Source of the DNA: Diplodia intermedia
Taxonomy: Eukaryota; Ascomycota; Dothideomycetes; Botryosphaeriales; Botryosphaeriaceae
Assembly: GCA_021495925.1 (NCBI GenBank)
Contig: JAKEKT010000034.1
Location: 124,001 to 188,000, forward strand
DNA length: 64,000 nucleotides
Direction: 5' to 3'
This document shows, piece by piece, positions 36,273 through 49,556 of the stretch (position 1 is the first letter of the stretch; each line of letters starts with the position of its first letter). A model generated the notes under the pieces. The model searched no databases and was not told the origin of the DNA. It saw nothing but the letters and a program-made list of their open reading frames with translations. The position numbers and the translations under genes are program-made.

Positions 36273-39200
36273 TCAATACCCCTGCCACTGCTGCTGCTGC
36301 TGCTGCCCACCTCCACCGGCACCACCACCACCGCCGCCACCTCCATCCCCCTGAGCAACGCCCTCCCACTGAACATCGACATCCTGGCCGGGCCCCATCA
36401 TCCCCTGCGGCGGGCCCTGGCCAGCGGCATCGCCCTGCATCCACATGGCGCCTTGCTGTTGCTGCTGCTGTTGTTGCTGCTGCTGCTGCCCCTCATCCAT
36501 CTGCAGCGCCGACCAGCCCATCTTCTCGAGCTCGCGGCGGAAGAAATCCTGATCGCGATCGAGGACGCCCCTCTCGGCGCCGAGGCGCTCGGGGTAGCGC
36601 TTGAGGTTGAACCAGTGCGTCAGCGCGCGCAATGCCTGCTCGAGCGGGACGCTCTCGTCGACGTCGGCGTCGACGTCGGAGCCGGCGAGCCAGTCGTCGC
36701 GCAGCTCGGGGCGGCAGTGCAGGTAGACGGCCGTGATGACGCGCATGTTGCTCTGCCGCCACTTGCGGCCGCAGTAGGGGACCTGGTTCTTGAACAGCTT
36801 GAGCGTGTATAGTCGCAGTGCCGGCTGCGGGATCTTGAGCGACTTGCGCAGGTACTGCGACGACTTGTATTGTACTAGCATCAGGTTGCGGTGCGCCTTC
36901 TCCTTGCACACCTTCTGCATGATCCGCAGCAGGTTGATGTTGCTGAAGAAGTTGCGCCACGAGTACGTCGTGATGGGCTCGAGCGGGAGCTGGTTGAGCG
37001 GCATCCCGAGCTCGTCGACTTCGGGCGGCCCGCCCCCCGCGTTGTGCTGGCTGTTGGGCGACGACGAGGCGCCGCCGCCGTTGCCCGCCGCCTCCTCGTC
37101 GGCGAGGTCTTGGTGTTCGTCGGCGAGCAGGTCGTCGGACCGGCGCCGCTTGATGGGTGGGGGTGCGGACTCGTCGGGAGATTCTTCCCCCTCTGCGGGT
37201 GGTGCGTCGGCGGCGAGGCTTGTGTCCTTGGCGCCTGCACGGGAGTGTGTGTAGCAAAAGGTGAAAAAACTCAAGTCATCCCTGTCGCATCTGTAGTTGA
37301 TGACCTTCTCGATCTCCTGAAGCTGGAGCAGCTTGAGTGTCAGCGGAATGTAGTTGGAATCCACCAACAACTGTGTCAGGTACTCCATCTTCAGCACGTG
37401 AGACAGCTTGAACCATTTCAGCAGTAGGATGAGAATTCCTGATGCGGCTTTGTCTTGAATCTCCTCCATTCTCATCCTGTCCAAGTCCTCAAGTGGGATG
37501 TTTGAAATGTCGGGCAAAGTTCCGTTGAGGCCACCGTCTGCTTTGTTTCCTGGGTTGCTGTTTGGGTTGTCCTGGAAGCCGCCGCCGGACATGGCGTTAG
37601 GGCTGCTGTTCTGCAAAGCGAGCGTTGCCAGGTGAGAAAGGAAAGTCCTGAGAAGGACAATTACTAGTGATTGCAAGTGCGGAAGGACCGTCGCCTTTTT
37701 GCCATATCAGTGACAGCGACTCAAGGGCTCACTGAGCAAAGAATACTCACATAAAACTTCTCAATCTGATCAAGCTTGGCAGCGACGTGATCATCGACTT
37801 TGTCCTTTTCGAGCACGAGGCCTTCAAGCTTGCTATTGAGGTTAAACGGATCGACATCGGTGTCCTCGGATCCGGTCCATCCACGCTCATACTTCATGAA
37901 AAGCGCACGCTCTTCCCATAGCTGTTTCATTGCCCGCGTTGCTCGCATTCTCTTGGCAAATAGCTCTGCGGCTTCGATGATAGAGGCAGGAATGTCACTC
38001 CCTTCCCATTTGCGTCCGACAAGAATATCCTGCAGATCAGTCGAGCCCTTACCACCGAGATTGTTGCTGGATGCGTCCAAGGGTGGATACAGGAATGGGA
38101 AAAGTTGGTTGGTCTGGTAGTTTTGTTTCTTACCGCCCTTGCCTCCAGGACCAGCGGGCGACGGGGGCGGTGAGGGCGCTGGAGTCGCAATGTGGACGGG
38201 TTGATACAGAATCGAAGTTCCGCTGCCCACACTGGAGATGCCAGGGCCAAAGGAATTTGTTTCCGGGATTGTGCTAGAGTGTTTCTTCAGGGGCGGTAGG
38301 ATGGAGTTGTTCTCGGGCTCCAGCGGGAAGAGCGGTTGCGGAGGGTTGTAAGCCGGGTACTTGGAACTGATTTCTTGGCGGAAAACGTGATAGTCGAGGG
38401 GAGATGCTGTAATTACAGGTTGGCCGCGGTTGTCTGCCGTCTCTTCCTTTGGATCGCGGAAAGTTGACTTGAGCTCCTCAATCTCTTTGAGGCCACCAAA
38501 GCTCACTAACATGGCCTTCCAGGTTAGGAGAAGAATCTGTCCCTCGTCAATGCCATGTGCAGACCAATGCAAGGCTGCATCTTACCTTATGTAACGGGGG
38601 ACCAATGGAATCGTCCCATCGTAAACTCGTGATAATTTCGATCATGAACACAACGACGTTCGGATTTAGTCGAGCTGCAGAGAGTCAGTAGATGCGGATG
38701 AGACTTGCAGCTAGGAGAAGCTTACTAAGAGATTTGTGAAGATAGGAAGGCTGCTGGGGATCGGTACGGGCGATTTCGTAGAACATGTGCATAAGGGTGA
38801 GCGAGCACCACAGCTCTCTCCTGTCGGACTCTTTGTCCTCTTGGGGAGCGATCTCTTGCTCGACGACATCGGTTGCGCTTGGATTGTGTTAGTTGCAGGT
38901 GGAAGGAGCAGGCGGCCGTCCACTCACAATTCGCGCAGACAGGCTGCGCGGGCTACATCATAAATGTGATCGATGCCGTTACACTCATCAATCAATTGAA
39001 CTCCATTGCGCATCCAGTATATTTGCACCTCTGATTTGACGTAACTTGAAGGCTTGCCGGCAGCATTGGCCGGCGAAGATGGCTCCTGCTCTCCCTCAGC
39101 AGCAGACGTGCTTGGCTGCGCGTGTGCGAGACCAGCAGTCTCGTGCCAGCAGCCCAGGGCAATATACACCAAAGCCTCCAGGTTCCGCAACCGCATCTCC

Positions 39201-39850
39201 TTGTTGTCGGTCTGCGCCAGGCCGGAGACCAGCTTACACGTAAGCTGCTCTCTCAGCGCGGGATGGGCGTTGACCCAGTCCATCTCGCCTTGTTCATAAG
39301 CAGCCAGATTCGACAGCGTCCCATCCTCGAGGGCGACCCACTCCTCGACGAAGGACGACTGGGCCTTCAGCAGCATGGCCTGCTCCTCAACGCTGTAGGA
39401 GAACCATTCTTCAATCTCAACCTCGAAAGAAGCGGCATCCTCGTATTCGAAGGCGTACGGCGTGGGCTCGACCTTGGGCATGTCGGTGACCAGCTTCTTG
39501 AGCTGCATGAGCGACAAGGAATCGGTGGGCTGGTGGCTCGGATCGAGGGGCGGCGCGGGGGGAGCGGGCGGCGGAAGGCGCTGCGGGGCGGGGGCAGACT
39601 TGTCGCGCTTGAGGCCGGGCCGCTTGGGCAGGGCCACGCCGTCGGCGGGGGCCTGCGGCTTGGAGCCATCGAGGCTCTGCTGCTCGGGCCCGGGCTGGGC
39701 GATTGTCTCTTCGGCCTGCGCGTCTGTAGCCGGATCCGGAGGCAGGGCCATCATGTCGGCCTCGTCGACGCCGGCAGGCACCAGGGGCACCGTGTCCTGC
39801 GCAGCGCCAGCGGGGTCGGCGGCGGGAAGGTCGGCATCGGACGGATCCAT
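36273..39850 (-). CDS. ham-2: STRIPAK complex subunit, striatin-interacting protein (Far11/HAM-2/PRO22/STRIP1 family)
   Basis: A scaffold subunit of the striatin-interacting phosphatase and kinase complex, required in relatives for hyphal fusion and fruiting-body development. Five exons (38928-39850, 38726-38877, 38586-38674, 37751-38536, 36273-37610) join in frame to give 1095 residues. All introns are GT-AG. An N1221-like region begins near PYAFEYEDAASFEVEIEEWF. The C-terminal DUF3402-type region includes YSWRNFFSNINLLRI, CKEKAHRNLMLVQYKSS and LHCRPELRDDWLAG. The last 80 residues are a polyglutamine run, a glycine run and a second polyglutamine stretch. The start is the ATG at 39850; the longer frame upstream begins with TTG. 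Confidence 0.93.
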
Positions 39851-41603
39851 GGTGGTACGGTCGCTATGTGCGGGCGGTTGTGGTGAGGGCGGTCGCAAGA
39901 CAGCCAGCGCGCTGCTGGGCGGGGCTTAGGGCGGCATGTGGGCGGGAAGGGGCGATTGGCTGGGCAGAGAAGAGAAGAGCGATAGGGCGCGCGCACAGCC
40001 GGGCTTGCCTGTGGGCACAGGTGTGGAAGGTGTTTGTCTGCTGTCCGACGTGGGACGCTGCACTGACGGGCGGCGACGGGGCGCGCGCTCGGGCAACTGA
40101 CTCGCTTGGTGGGCACCTTCCTTCGACCGCACCTGCTCGAACACCAACACCATCTCGCCTCTCGCGCCCCACGTCGACGGCAGTATTCTCGGCTCCAAGC
40201 GTCGTGCTCCTCGGCTGCCCCTGGGCCCCTCTCGCGCTCGACAATGGCTGCCTGCCCGGGCCGCGGCGGCGCCCTCTCCAGCGCGCGCCTTGCTGACAGC
40301 GCATGAGTGGTGCAGAGCTCTGGCATGTGTTGCTCCTGAGGCGGCGTCATTGGTGATACCGGCGACGGGGCGTCCACAGACATGGCGACAGAGAAGTCGG
40401 GCTGTGGGTCGATGTCATGGTGCCCGGGATGTTGTCAGACAACAAACAACGTTGCACCGCCCCGAATCCTTGGGCCGCAAGCTCGCCGCAAGCTCGCCGC
40501 TCGGTCAGATCCCCTTGCGCGGATCGCAGACGCCTTGGGCGTGGCTGATGGCGGCCGGCGAGTGGCTGTTCGGATCCTCCGCCGTGACAGCTCCCGCTGA
40601 GCTTGGCGCTTTGGTGCCGGCTGAGGCGCCGTGCTTTTCGTGCGGGACATGCGTGCAGAAGCATGCGGACGCACTGGCTCGGCGCTCGTGCAAGAAGAGG
40701 AGGCAGTTTCCGGCAGCCCAGTCCCGACGCTCCAAGTCCCAGATCGCTCGCTGCCACCGCCTGCTTACCCTGCTCAGCCTTGCCGGCGATCAGCGCGCTC
40801 TTCATTTGTTGGTGGAGCTTAGCTAAGGCCCGCTCGAACTGCGCTGCACCTGCTCACGGGATCGTCGACCATCTTCCCCGCGTGCTGCTCAGGCACATGG
40901 CTGCGTGGCGCCAGACGGCCGGCCCCTTGCCGTCACCCGCTCTCGTCGACCAACACGCCCAGCCCGCCGCATTCACCGCTTCCAGGTCCATGTCCATGTC
41001 GTGCTGTGGCGACAATCCCACAGCTCGCATCCCTGAGACAGCCAAGCATTGCAGCAACAGCAGCCGAGCCAATATCCTGGTGGGGACCCGCCGCTCTAGT
41101 AAGACCTTGTTGGCCGTCAGCCGCCCAGCCAAACAGCTGCTCTGCTCGCCCGGCAGTGCTACGGAGGATGGAATGAGCGTCACTGCCACATGGCCCTGCC
41201 CTGGAGGATGCGGCGCTGTCCCTTGGCCGCGAGCCCGAGTGTCGGCCGCCGTGCAGACTCCTCCACCGCCCAAGTCACCGCGCCGATTCCACTTTCATCC
41301 CTAGGCCGGTGAAGAGGTCACAATGCCTCAATTCCAATATGCTTGGCGTCCCATGATCTATTTTGGTGTTCAGTGGGTTCTTGCACGCTGACCTCTGCGC
41401 GCTCGTAAGCGGCGCAACTGGATGCATTCTGCATGCACTCTCTCTTTGTCGAGTACTTATAAGCTCCTGCCGTCCTTCGTTCTCATGTCACCCACTCCAC
41501 AAGCCCTTCCAGCCGGCCTCCCTTGCTCCTCGAGTATATATCGCTTCTCTTCTTGCCGCGTAATTATTCACCAGTCCCTCTCCGAATTGCACATACTTCA
41601 GAC
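39851..41603. other. Divergent promoter region
   Basis: This lies between the divergent HAM-2-like (-) and GH43 (+) genes. It is GC-rich with long open frames on both strands but no recognisable protein. TATATA at 41535-41540, about 65 bp before the GH43 ATG, is its likely TATA box. Confidence 0.5.
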
Positions 41604-42820
41604 ATGCTGTTCTCGCTGTCCGCCCTGGGTGCAGCCGCGCTGTTGTCGATAGCCCCTTTTGTCAGCGGCCTTCCGGTAGAGAAGCGCGTTGTAGCTGGTC
41701 CCGTCATTGGATCAAACTTCCCAGACCCTTCTCTCATCAAAGTCGGCAGCACCTGGTACTCGTTCGCCACGAACAGCAACGACGGTTCTGGCAGCACGCA
41801 CGTCCAGATTGCCAAATCGTCGGACTTCAATTCCTGGACTTTATTGGGCAAGGATGCTCTTCCAAACTTGCCTGGCTGGGTGAACACCGCGAACCCGGCC
41901 GTGTGGGCGCCCGATGTCATCCAGAACGTATGCACTCTCACCTCATGCCCGCATCCGCATTGGGAAATGCTGCTGACACGGCGACTCGTTTAGGATGCTG
42001 GCAAGTTCGTCATGTACTTTGCTGCCTCGCGTGCTGGCACATCACTGCACTGCACCGGCGTTGCAACCTCCAGCAACATTGAGGGCCCCTACACGGCTCA
42101 GTCCGACCCATGGGCCTGCCCGACGGACCAGGGTGGCGCCATCGATGCTTCTGGCTTCCTTGACTCTGATGGCTCCCGCTACGTCACGTACAAGATTGAT
42201 GTCAGTTCATATTCAGCCTCAATTGCTAGCCTCTCCAATCATGCTGACCCATCTCGTGTGACAGGGCAACGCGCTCGGTGGTGGTGGCACCTGTGGCAAC
42301 ACGGTGGCTCCAATTAAGCAAACGCCCATCATGCAGCAGAAGGTGGCCGGCAACGGAATCGACAAGATTGGCGGCGCCTACCAGGTGCTCGACCGCGACG
42401 ACGCCGACGGCCCGCTCGTCGAAGCGCCCAGCATCGCCAAGCTTCCCGACGGCCGGTACGTGCTGTTCTTCAGCTCGAACTGCTTCTACTCGATCAACTA
42501 CGATGTGACGTACGCCATCGCAAACAGTAAGTCCACATCTATTGTGTGCCACATTGCATGGGGCCCGGTGATGGCTGGAACCACGGAGTCCAACATGCTA
42601 ACGCGTGACGCCCACAGGTGTCTCCGGGCCATACACCAAATACGGCCCGCTTTTCGTCTCGCAGGGCAAGCACGGCTTCTGGTCGCCGGGCGGCGCCAGC
42701 ATCGCGGGCGACGCCAAGCACCTCGTCTTCCACTCGTACAACCCGGGCGGCTCCTCGACCCGCGCCATGTACACGGCGACACTGACCTGGAGCGGCAACT
42801 TCGCGAACGCCGAGGCGTAA
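41604..42820 (+). CDS. Secreted glycoside hydrolase family 43 enzyme
   Basis: Predicted to hydrolyse arabinose- or xylose-containing plant polysaccharides outside the cell. Four exons (41604-41927, 41994-42200, 42265-42526, 42618-42820) give 331 residues. A signal peptide (MLFSLSALGAAALLSIAPF) is followed by a KR processing site at 27-28. The five-bladed propeller triad is visible: Asp41 in FPDP, Asp159 in AIDASGF and Glu230 in VEAPS. The second intron has the less common donor GTCAGT. The length fits a single catalytic domain without a binding module. The exact substrate (arabinan, arabinoxylan or galactan) cannot be told from sequence alone. Confidence 0.93.
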
Positions 42821-43545
42821 TGACGGAGAGCATGAGCACGCAGTCACGAATCCCCTTTGTCGGCACGATTTTGAAATTCGCCACGTTCTTGGTCAGATGA
42901 CCCCGGAGGAAGCGTAGCAGCGCATAACGCGCTGTGGTCTCCTTCGTTGTTTCCTTCTTCGATCCGGCGCGATGTCTCGCATGTCTCGGCCTATCGCCGC
43001 GCTTCGGCCCCAAGGAACGGCGGTGGAAAGAAAAAATCCCCGCTCTCTTTGCTTCCCTGAGCTTTTCGAAGCGGGGTCAGGGTTTGGCTTTCTTACCGCT
43101 TTGGGCGTTGATGCGGGGGAACGGCCCTTTTTCGCGAAAGGTCGTGCATACGCCCTGCAATCCTTGGGCTGCCGCAGCCGGTGGCTGACCCACGGCTTCC
43201 CACTGCTACTGTCGCCTCGTGCAGGTGGTGGGTAGGGCTTGGGTGGCCTCACGGCAGGCGGCCGGCGCTGGCTGACGGAGTGACGACATCGCGCATTGTT
43301 TTTCTTCTCTCCTCCCTACCTTTTTCCGCATCCTACCCTTCCAGCATTTTTTTTTTCTTCACATGGGCGAGGAGCATGGTCCGGATTTTTCGCTTGTTTT
43401 GCGCATGGGGGGCCCGGCGACGGTTGCATGCCTGGGGGGGCCTCGATGATCATGGGGTTGAGGATCTTCGCTTGGCATTATACCTTTTCTTCATTCTTAT
43501 CCGGACGTTGGTCGGCATCTTCGAAGGGTTCCTGGGCCTTTGTTT

Positions 43546-43572
43546 TCTTCTTCTTCTTCTTCTTCTTCTTCC
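43546..43572. repeat. CTT microsatellite
   Basis: Nine or so uninterrupted TTC/CTT units in a noncoding region. Confidence 0.9.
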
Positions 43573-46500
43573 GAGCGGCATGGGATGCTGATACCCCCTT
43601 TATTTTCTTCGTCGCGCTTTATTTCCTCTTCATGTTTTTTTTTTATCTTCTTGCCACGACCGCGGTACGCAAGATACCCGACTGACAGTCGCTTGAGCAT
43701 GCATAACCGCTTGTAGTTTCTGTTGCTTTTTGTATGCCTCAGGCCATGTCTTCAGCCTCTCGGGCTTGAAGGATTGGGCGGAGGATTAATGCATACGCTT
43801 CCTGAAATGACTGCTTGATTCCTTTTTTCCAATTGCCTTTTCCGGCCAGGATCGCGGACCACGGGATTCGCCTTTTTGTTTGCTTAGTGAGAATGTGTAA
43901 CTGGGGCTTGGTGCAACGGCGATCGTCATCGGGAATGCCTCATCGGGGAGGGGGGAGGGGTTTCTTCTCCGCCCCGATGGCCTGCAGGGCCGAAACAAGC
44001 AAATAAGCAAGTGGAGACGAGAGATTGACAAGTGAGATAAACTCAAACCCGAGCGAAAGGATTAGCTACTGCTGTAACAGCGCATCCCCCACACACACAC
44101 GCGCCGATCGGCGCAAACGAGAGGGAGAGAGAGCGTGTCAGCTTTCTTCGCATCTGTCTCTCGCTCTATGTTTTTCCCCCCTCTCGCCCCTGTCTCGCCA
44201 TGGGGAGAATAAAACACGGGAAAAACAAGGCAGAAGTACGATGATGTCGTACTATAGGTTTCCCCTTCGCCATACCACCTACCTACAGCCAGCCAGCCAG
44301 CCCCATCCTGCCGTGCGATGCTACCCGACCGACCTACCTACCTGTTGCAACAACAAATGATCTGTCGCCACGAGCCAGCCAGCCAGCGAGCCAGCCAGCC
44401 AGCGAGCGCAAGCCACACACGAAAAGAAACCGCCGCCGGGAGCAAAGAAAAAAGACATCACCAGGTGCAAACCACAACCACCCGAAAAGGGTTAACAAGC
44501 CGAAACAGCGAGACCAAACAACAACACCAACAGCCACAACAACAAACAACAATGTCGATGGCGTGTTTTTTCTCTCCCTCTCTCCCTCGTTTTGCCCGCG
44601 TGACGCGCAACAACAACAACCCGACAGACCACCTACACACACACACGCCCCTACCTATCCCCAGTAGCAGCAGCGCCGCCACTACCGAGAGGTGTAGGAA
44701 TAAATTAACAAAGGATTCGGCGCGCGGGCGCACGAGAGGATGCAAATCATATGATTAGGTGGGAAGGGTTGTTCGACGATGTTACACGTCCATCATCCAT
44801 GTAAGTATCCATGTCAGTTAGCGAGCAGAGTCTAGAGCGCCACCGACAACCGAATGGCGCAATAGTAGTGTTAAAGCCGGCCGGCGGGGGAAAAAGAAAA
44901 AAAAAACGAGACTACTGTTTAAGCATGAAGGATGTGCACGCGATTCAGTTGCCGGTGCGGGGCGGGCGGCGATGGCGGCGGGAAGGGCGGGCGGCCGGGC
45001 CTTTTTTTTGTTTTGGGGGGTTTAAGCTATTATGCTTGTTTCGTTAGTTGGGGCGCGCGCGGAAGTGGTGGCGCCTGACCGGGGTGGGGGGTTTTAGTGG
45101 CCGTGGTGGGTGGTGCGCCTGATGTGTGTGTGTTGTTCGGCGGTGGGAAGGCAGACTACCTAGGTACAGGGGCGGAGCGAAAGGGAAATCACGGACAGAG
45201 AGAAAGGCAGTGGGCCGTGAAGAAGAAGCAAAAAGCAGACGGCTGCACGACGGTGGCATTCGGTATTACACAAAAAGTAGGACTACCTGACGGCGCATTG
45301 CTTCTTGCGGCACTTGGGGAGCAGGTCGGTATGACGTCTTTTTGCTTCTTCCCTCGTCCCACCACACTTGTCTGGCCGGCATATTACCTGTCTCATTGGT
45401 TGCCTCCCACGAGATCCGTCGGCCTGTCGCCACGCGCGCGCGCCCGCTTCTCCACTGCCGGCGCAATCCGCACCGGAGCGTGCATGTGGGATCCGTTGAT
45501 TAAAGCCCCGCCATGCCACCTACACACTTGCCGCTAGCTCCGACCCCGGTATGCCGCTCGACTGCCTACCCATTACTAAAATGCAGCCCTAAATCTACTC
45601 GCGCAGGCTACCTGTACCCACTAGTATCTAGCGACAAGCCATCCATCCGGTCGAAAAAAAATCGCAGTAGTAGTCCACGTGCGCTGCCGACCCAGTGGTG
45701 GTAGTGTAAGTGCAGACAAGCACTTTTTGTTAGCGTTGGCGTCGCACGGGTGCCCGCACGCTCTCCCCCACGGGATCCGGTCCGGCGGCCGGGCCAACAC
45801 TATAGTAAGTAGTAGTAGCAAGCGGCGGCGGGGTCACCGGTCAGAGTTGGAGGTTGGAGTAGTGGTTCCCCGGTCCGGCCACTATCGCCAAAGTACCGCT
45901 AGTACGTACCATTTCCCCCCCCCACACACACGTGCGTGCGTGCGTGCGTGATCTTTTCGACCTCCCCCCCTCGTGATCTCGTTCTTGATTGCGGGCCGAT
46001 GCCGAACAACGGCGTGCGGGGGGGCGGTCACGTCCCATCTCGACGCCACAGGGTCTACCTAGTTACTTGGACGTGGCGCATCCTGCTTCCTTTTCTGTTA
46101 TTGCCGGCGCTGGAGCGGCGCGGCGCCGTCTTGCTTTTGGTCATTCGGTTGTGCTACGTAGAAGCCAGTCCATGATTTGGATTCCTTCCAGTCATGCTTT
46201 CCTTCTTCTTCTCCTCCTTCTTCCACCACAAACACCACGGACCGACCGACCGACCCGGGCGGGCCAGCGTCGCTGCTACTCCGGTGGTATGTACGTAGCT
46301 ACCTGCACTGCAACCACGACGTTGCATAAACCGTACATGTGAGAGGAGGAGGAAGGGGTCCGCAAAAAGACAATCGGCCCGGCGCCTCAGCCAGCACCGC
46401 CGGTCCGAAGTTTAATATATATAAAAGACACTTGCCACCGCCGTCAAGCCGACCCACCAAGACCATATGTCCAACAAAAAGAAACTGTAGGCTTCGAAAG

Positions 46501-48022
46501 TGAGGTGAAAGAGAGCCCAACCGAAAAAAAAAGAGCAAAGGAGTTGGAACAAAAGGCGGTGATCTGGTGATATGTGTCTGAGTGGTTTGGATGTCGAGAA
46601 AAAAAGCAACACCGCCCGCCTTACATACGTGGTCTCCTTCTGTTCTCGACACCATCGCCGGTCGACTCCACCGTTCTCTCTCTTCCCTGGGTTGATGGCT
46701 GCGCTTTCCAACGGGATGCGAAGACCGCAGAGCTCCAGACAGGATCGGAAGAAGTAAAGTGATGGCGGAAAAGGCTCTCACCACGACCCCATTGCGCAAG
46801 ACAATAGTCGCGTGGTCTGAAGAAGTGATTCTTGAGACAGTGTTCGTGACGATGGGTACATCGGTCGTCTCAGTCACATCGTTTCGGCTCAGCCCGTGGC
46901 TTTTCGTTGGTGCGCGAGGGTGAGGTGAACAAGCCACTCGAGCTCGCAAACCTTGTAGCAAGCCATGTTTTGCTGCCAGCGGACAGAAGAAGTGTTCGAA
47001 ATCGAGGCGAGGCTCCGCTCAGGAGATCTCTGAGCACGTGTGAGATGCAGAGGAAGTATTGGCCACGGGGCTTACCTGACAGTCCTGACCTGTTGTGGTA
47101 TAAAAGCAATTACAATCCTATGCTTCCATGTCTCTTTCAAGAAACGCGCTTGGCTCGCTGATCAACAACATGATCGTGATCAAGCTCATGTGCTTTCAAT
47201 GCCGGCACTGGTTGTTCCGTGCGATGTGCAATTAATCAATACATGGCATTGAGTGGTTATCAGAATTTGATGTTGACGGTGATCATCATGGCGTCTGATG
47301 ATTGAGCTGCAGCATTGTTGAATAGTGCTGATGCTCGTCAATCAAACGGCCACCTGGTCACCGAGCATGCTCAGTCCAGACCTCGTTTCACTCGAGGGAA
47401 AGACCCACAGTTTCTTAGTGAGGTTCTTGGCTTTCACTCGAGAGAACCAAGGGGGGGATGGAGGGAGGCGAGATGTTTGCGATGTCTGGAGTGAACCGTA
47501 AACGTTGACTATTAAATAGTGAGCATATTGTCGTGATACACAATGACGTGATAGTGATTGGGATTGTCGATCAGAGAATGTGCGATCTGGAGCGATGCGA
47601 CTTGAGCCGATCGAACGACGCCGCGGGAACTCACCGCACCGCATTGCATGCATCGACGTACCAGCAAGCAGGTAAGAACCATCGCCAATACTCGGCCATG
47701 AAGTCAGGAGATATCCATGTACACGTACAGACGCTGATGTGATTTCGCCCGAGCACGTATTCAACCACATACCCTCAACAACGAACCCTTTCGAGCCTTC
47801 CAACAAGACGCAACCGGGAGAGGGGGAAAAGAACGACGGAAGACCCGCGAAACTCACGAAACCAGCCCCACCTCTCCGGCATCATGAAAACCCGGCATAT
47901 ATCTCACTGATTTCCCATCCAATCGATCCCACGGCCCCAGAGGAAGGAGAAACAAACATGCCAACACTTCCACTTCCCTTCGGACGGAGACAGTGAGGCG
48001 TCACCAAAACGAAGCCCAGGCA

Positions 48023-48241
48023 CACGGCGGTTGACAAAAGAACATGACCCCCACCCGCATCTGCCTTGCATCGACACTGCATCATCGCATTCCACACAGG
48101 TAGTTTGAACACAAGATCCCGACGAAGACGCGACTTTGGAAACCGCACAAACGCGTCCAGATCTTGGATTCGGAATATAAAGCACTATTTCGTGTGACAT
48201 CAGATGCGGGCGGGCCAATTTCTTTTCTGTCACCCGCCGTG
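48023..48241. mobile_element. MITE-like inverted-repeat element, copy 3, with GGCA target duplication
   Basis: A 219-bp relative of the element at 15692. The left end is CACGGCGGTTGACAAAAG and the right end is GTCACCCGCCGTG. The terminal repeats match for about 40 bp out to CCCGCATCTG, with small gaps. The interior keeps AGGTAGTTTGAA on the left and CGTCCAGATCTTGGATTC on the right, aligned with the inner arms of copy 2. GGCA flanks both ends (48019-48022 and 48242-48245). There is no coding capacity. Confidence 0.8.
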
Positions 48242-49556
48242 GGCAGAACAGGAGGGTAGGGGAAGAGAAAAAAAAAAAGCGGCAAATGGATGACGACGCA
48301 GCCCGGTTCTAAATTGGGCAAGTAGATGGATGGGGGTGCGGGCAAGCCCCAAGTCTTGTCGTGTCCCGACTCGTCGAGTCTCCCGTTAGCAATAATGTGG
48401 CAGTTTTCCGGCGCCCCAAAAGCGCGCGTGAGGTCTCGGGCGAGCTCATTTCTATCAATCAAAGGCCAAGTTCGGGACAGCCGGAAAAAGTCGGGAGGAC
48501 GAGTGATGAGCAACTTCAGTCAGGTATATACGCCGGTGAAAGCCTTGAACCGAGGCGGCGGAGTGCCCGGCACTGCACGGGCGTCCATCCGCAGCGGCCG
48601 TCGTCGAAGCAGCGCTGCGTGCATATACCTACGCCAAGATCAGTGGAACGGAGGGAAAAAAAAAAACGTAGAGACTGCTGTCACGCGGAAGTGTTATGCA
48701 GGTCCTCCGCTGGGGCATCCAAGCAGCTGGAAACTGCACATTTTCGACAGGGGCACCAAGATGACAAAAACACCATCTCACGGGATCAGATGTATGTACA
48801 ATGTAAGGAAAAAAAAAAGCGCCTTGCGCCCGAGTATTCCGCGCGTCTGAGCGCGCAGAGAGCGAATGGTAGTGCGGCCTCCAAGGCTGACGGACGGTCT
48901 GCGCGGTAAGGCGGACGGGGAGCAGGCAGCGGGTGTGACCATGACGATAACAGGGACGCTGCCTATTTACCTACAAGCCTGTAGAGTCGCATAGCCCAGT
49001 GCGCATTCGCTATTCGTCCGGCAAGGAACCGTTGGCGACACAGAAGTCGAGAGTAATGAATGTGCATTTCCCATTGAGACACAGTGAATCAGGTAGGCGC
49101 ATCATTTCGGAACTGACGCGTTCGATAAAGGGGCGAGGCCTATGGACGGAGAGCGGTGGTGGTCTCGTGGACGACAAGTGTCACATGATGGCGGCTTTCG
49201 CGGGCGTGGTTAAGACACAGTGGAGTGCAAGGGAGACGAAGATGCAGACATGCCATTGGTTGGATGCGCCGGAGATGTCTCGGATAGACGGCTGCAGCTG
49301 CAGACGGGAAACTGAGTTGCGAGATCAAACATTGGCGGAACACGTACCGGCACTCCGCTGTGGCTGCTTGAAGCTGTGATGTTAGTAAATTGGATGCCAT
49401 GCCAAAAAGAAAAGAGAGAGCGGAGGGATCGAACGATGATTGATCATCGAGACGTGGGTTGAGCGAAGCCAAAACATGAACTGCTAAGTTATGGGATAGA
49501 AGTACATGAGAGAAGTCTAAGACTCAGGCAGCCACCCAAAGTCCCTGATGGATTAG

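Larger units (their letters stand above)
42821..49556. other. Long gene-poor, simple-sequence-rich interval
   Basis: About 6.7 kb with no recognised protein gene. It holds a CTT tract (about 43546-43572), CCAG/CGAG tracts near 44287-44410, poly-A and poly-C runs, CGTG repeats near 45930, and the third MITE-like element (48023-48241). The rest may contain noncoding transcripts that I cannot identify. Confidence 0.55.

Noticed and set aside
36122..36604. His/Thr-repeat protein-like frame over the CA tracts
   Set aside because: It is a translation of dinucleotide repeats running into the antisense of the HAM-2-like gene.
46299..46961. 220-codon minus-strand frame
   Set aside because: No recognisable family; hydrophobic patches come from T-rich runs; no supporting splice or promoter signals.
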